Shown: positions 6,351 to 7,123 of the stretch, in pieces
How positions within the stretch are numbered: the first letter of the stretch is position 1
Layout of the letters: each line of letters opens with the position of its first letter
Assembly (NCBI GenBank): GCA_016873575.1
Contig: VGWY01000133.1
Location: 1-7,123 of the forward strand
From: Nitrospira sp.
Lineage (GTDB): Bacteria > Nitrospirota > Thermodesulfovibrionia > Thermodesulfovibrionales > SM23-35
DNA length: 7,123 nucleotides
Direction of reading: 5' to 3'
Notes under the pieces: model-generated
Databases searched by the model: none
What the model was told of the DNA's origin: nothing
The model's input: the letters and a program-made list of their open reading frames with translations, nothing else
Translations under genes and position numbers: made by a program

Positions 6351-7123
6351 ATGACAAATGTCATTGTAGTAGGTGCACAGTGGGGAGACGAAGGGAAAGG
6401 GAAGATTGTAGATTTCCTTTCTGAAAAAGCAGACGTTATTGCACGGTATCAGGGCGGCCATAATGCTGGCCATACTGTCGTAATACAGAATGAGAAGTTC
6501 ATCCTCCATCTGATTCCCTCAGGGATACTCCACAGGGGCAAACTTTGTCTCATCGGAAATGGTGTTGTTGTTGACCCTGCAGCACTCATAGAGGAGATTA
6601 ACGGACTGAAGGAAAGGGGAGTTGAGGTCGGTAAGAATCTATTGCTGAGCAAAAATGCCCATATTATCATGCCGTACCATATAGTCTTAGACAGAGAGTG
6701 TGAGAGGCTCAGAGGCACAAAGAGTATTGGTACAACAGGACGCGGAATCGGTCCAACCTATTGTGACAAGATAGCAAGGACAGGGATAAGGGTTGCAGAT
6801 TTTCTTCATCCCCGGGTATTCAAGGAAAAATTAAAGGCAAATCTCTTTAATATCAATTTCCTGCTCGAGAACCTCTATAAGGTTCCTTCACTCGATGGTG
6901 AAGCTATCTACAATGAATATATGAGGTATGCTGAGAAAATTTCGGAATACATTGCTGATACAGATATTGTCATCAATACGATGATCGCTGAAAAAAGGAA
7001 CATACTGTTTGAGGGTGCTCAGGGGACACTCCTTGATGTTGATCATGGGACCTATCCCTATGTAACTTCCTCCAATGCGGTTGCAGGTAGTGCCTGTACA
7101 GGTCTCGGTGTAGGGCCTACAAA
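6351..7123 (+). CDS. purA: Adenylosuccinate synthetase, N-terminal part (cut by window edge)
   Basis: The first 257 codons of about 430 are present and open to the right edge. The enzyme joins IMP and aspartate using GTP to make adenylosuccinate, the first step from IMP to AMP. The start MTNVIVVGAQWGDEGKGK carries the GTP-binding loop GDEGKGK (12-18), with D13 the catalytic base, and GGHNAGHT (35-42) supplies catalytic H41. The IMP-binding signature GTTGRGIGPTYCDK follows mid-way, then FEGAQGTLLDVDHGTYPYVTSSN near residues 222-244, a second family signature. The ATG at 6351 follows AAGGCGGGG (6338-6346). The 11-base gap to serA suggests co-transcription, which makes metabolic sense because serine supplies the glycine and one-carbon units used in purine synthesis. 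No frameshift is seen in the visible part. Confidence 0.97.
   Translation, partial: MTNVIVVGAQWGDEGKGKIVDFLSEKADVIARYQGGHNAGHTVVIQNEKFILHLIPSGILHRGKLCLIGNGVVVDPAALIEEINGLKERGVEVGKNLLLSKNAHIIMPYHIVLDRECERLRGTKSIGTTGRGIGPTYCDKIARTGIRVADFLHPRVFKEKLKANLFNINFLLENLYKVPSLDGEAIYNEYMRYAEKISEYIADTDIVINTMIAEKRNILFEGAQGTLLDVDHGTYPYVTSSNAVAGSACTGLGVGPT

Overview
This is an ordinary bacterial chromosomal window of six protein genes in two divergent blocks. The minus-strand block, read from about 3431 down to 54, is an HtrA/DegP-type periplasmic protease, a membrane-anchored PIN/TRAM protein of the YacL type, and ispD. The plus-strand block, from 3613 to the right edge, is a class V aminotransferase, serA, and the first 257 codons of purA. 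No RNA gene, CRISPR array, insertion sequence or phage gene is visible.

The organism looks like a Gram-negative-type bacterium of moderate GC content. It has a Do-family protease with a signal anchor and two PDZ domains, makes isoprenoids by the MEP pathway, and uses AGGAGG-type ribosome binding sites. The protein style and the C-rich and heptamer repeats remind me of Nitrospirota or deltaproteobacterial genomes, but the window has no taxonomic marker, so this is only an impression. The YacL-IspD gene pair is also found in Bacillus.

Layout: 1-53 is the spacer after ispD, holding a G-quadruplex-type motif and an 11-bp palindrome. At 54-1774 lie ispD and the PIN/TRAM gene, joined by a TAATG stop/start overlap. 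At 1775-1958 is a spacer built almost wholly of degenerate AGT-type heptamers in two inverted arms. At 1959-3431 is htrA. At 3432-3612 is the divergent promoter region. From 3613 to the end is the tightly spaced aminotransferase-serA-purA block, with gaps of 9 and 11 bases and strong ribosome binding sites.

Functionally, the plus block joins serine synthesis to purine synthesis: SerA oxidises 3-phosphoglycerate, the aminotransferase is a candidate for the next (amination) step or for glyoxylate/serine interconversion, and PurA starts AMP formation from IMP. The minus block joins an isoprenoid enzyme, a probable RNA-binding nuclease-fold membrane protein and an envelope quality-control protease.

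I did not find a convincing undescribed system. The most interesting signals are non-coding or repeat-derived: the inverted heptamer array at 1797-1953, a C-rich dispersed-repeat-like arm read in frame inside ispD, and a near-consensus promoter so close to the htrA ATG that its transcript would be leaderless.
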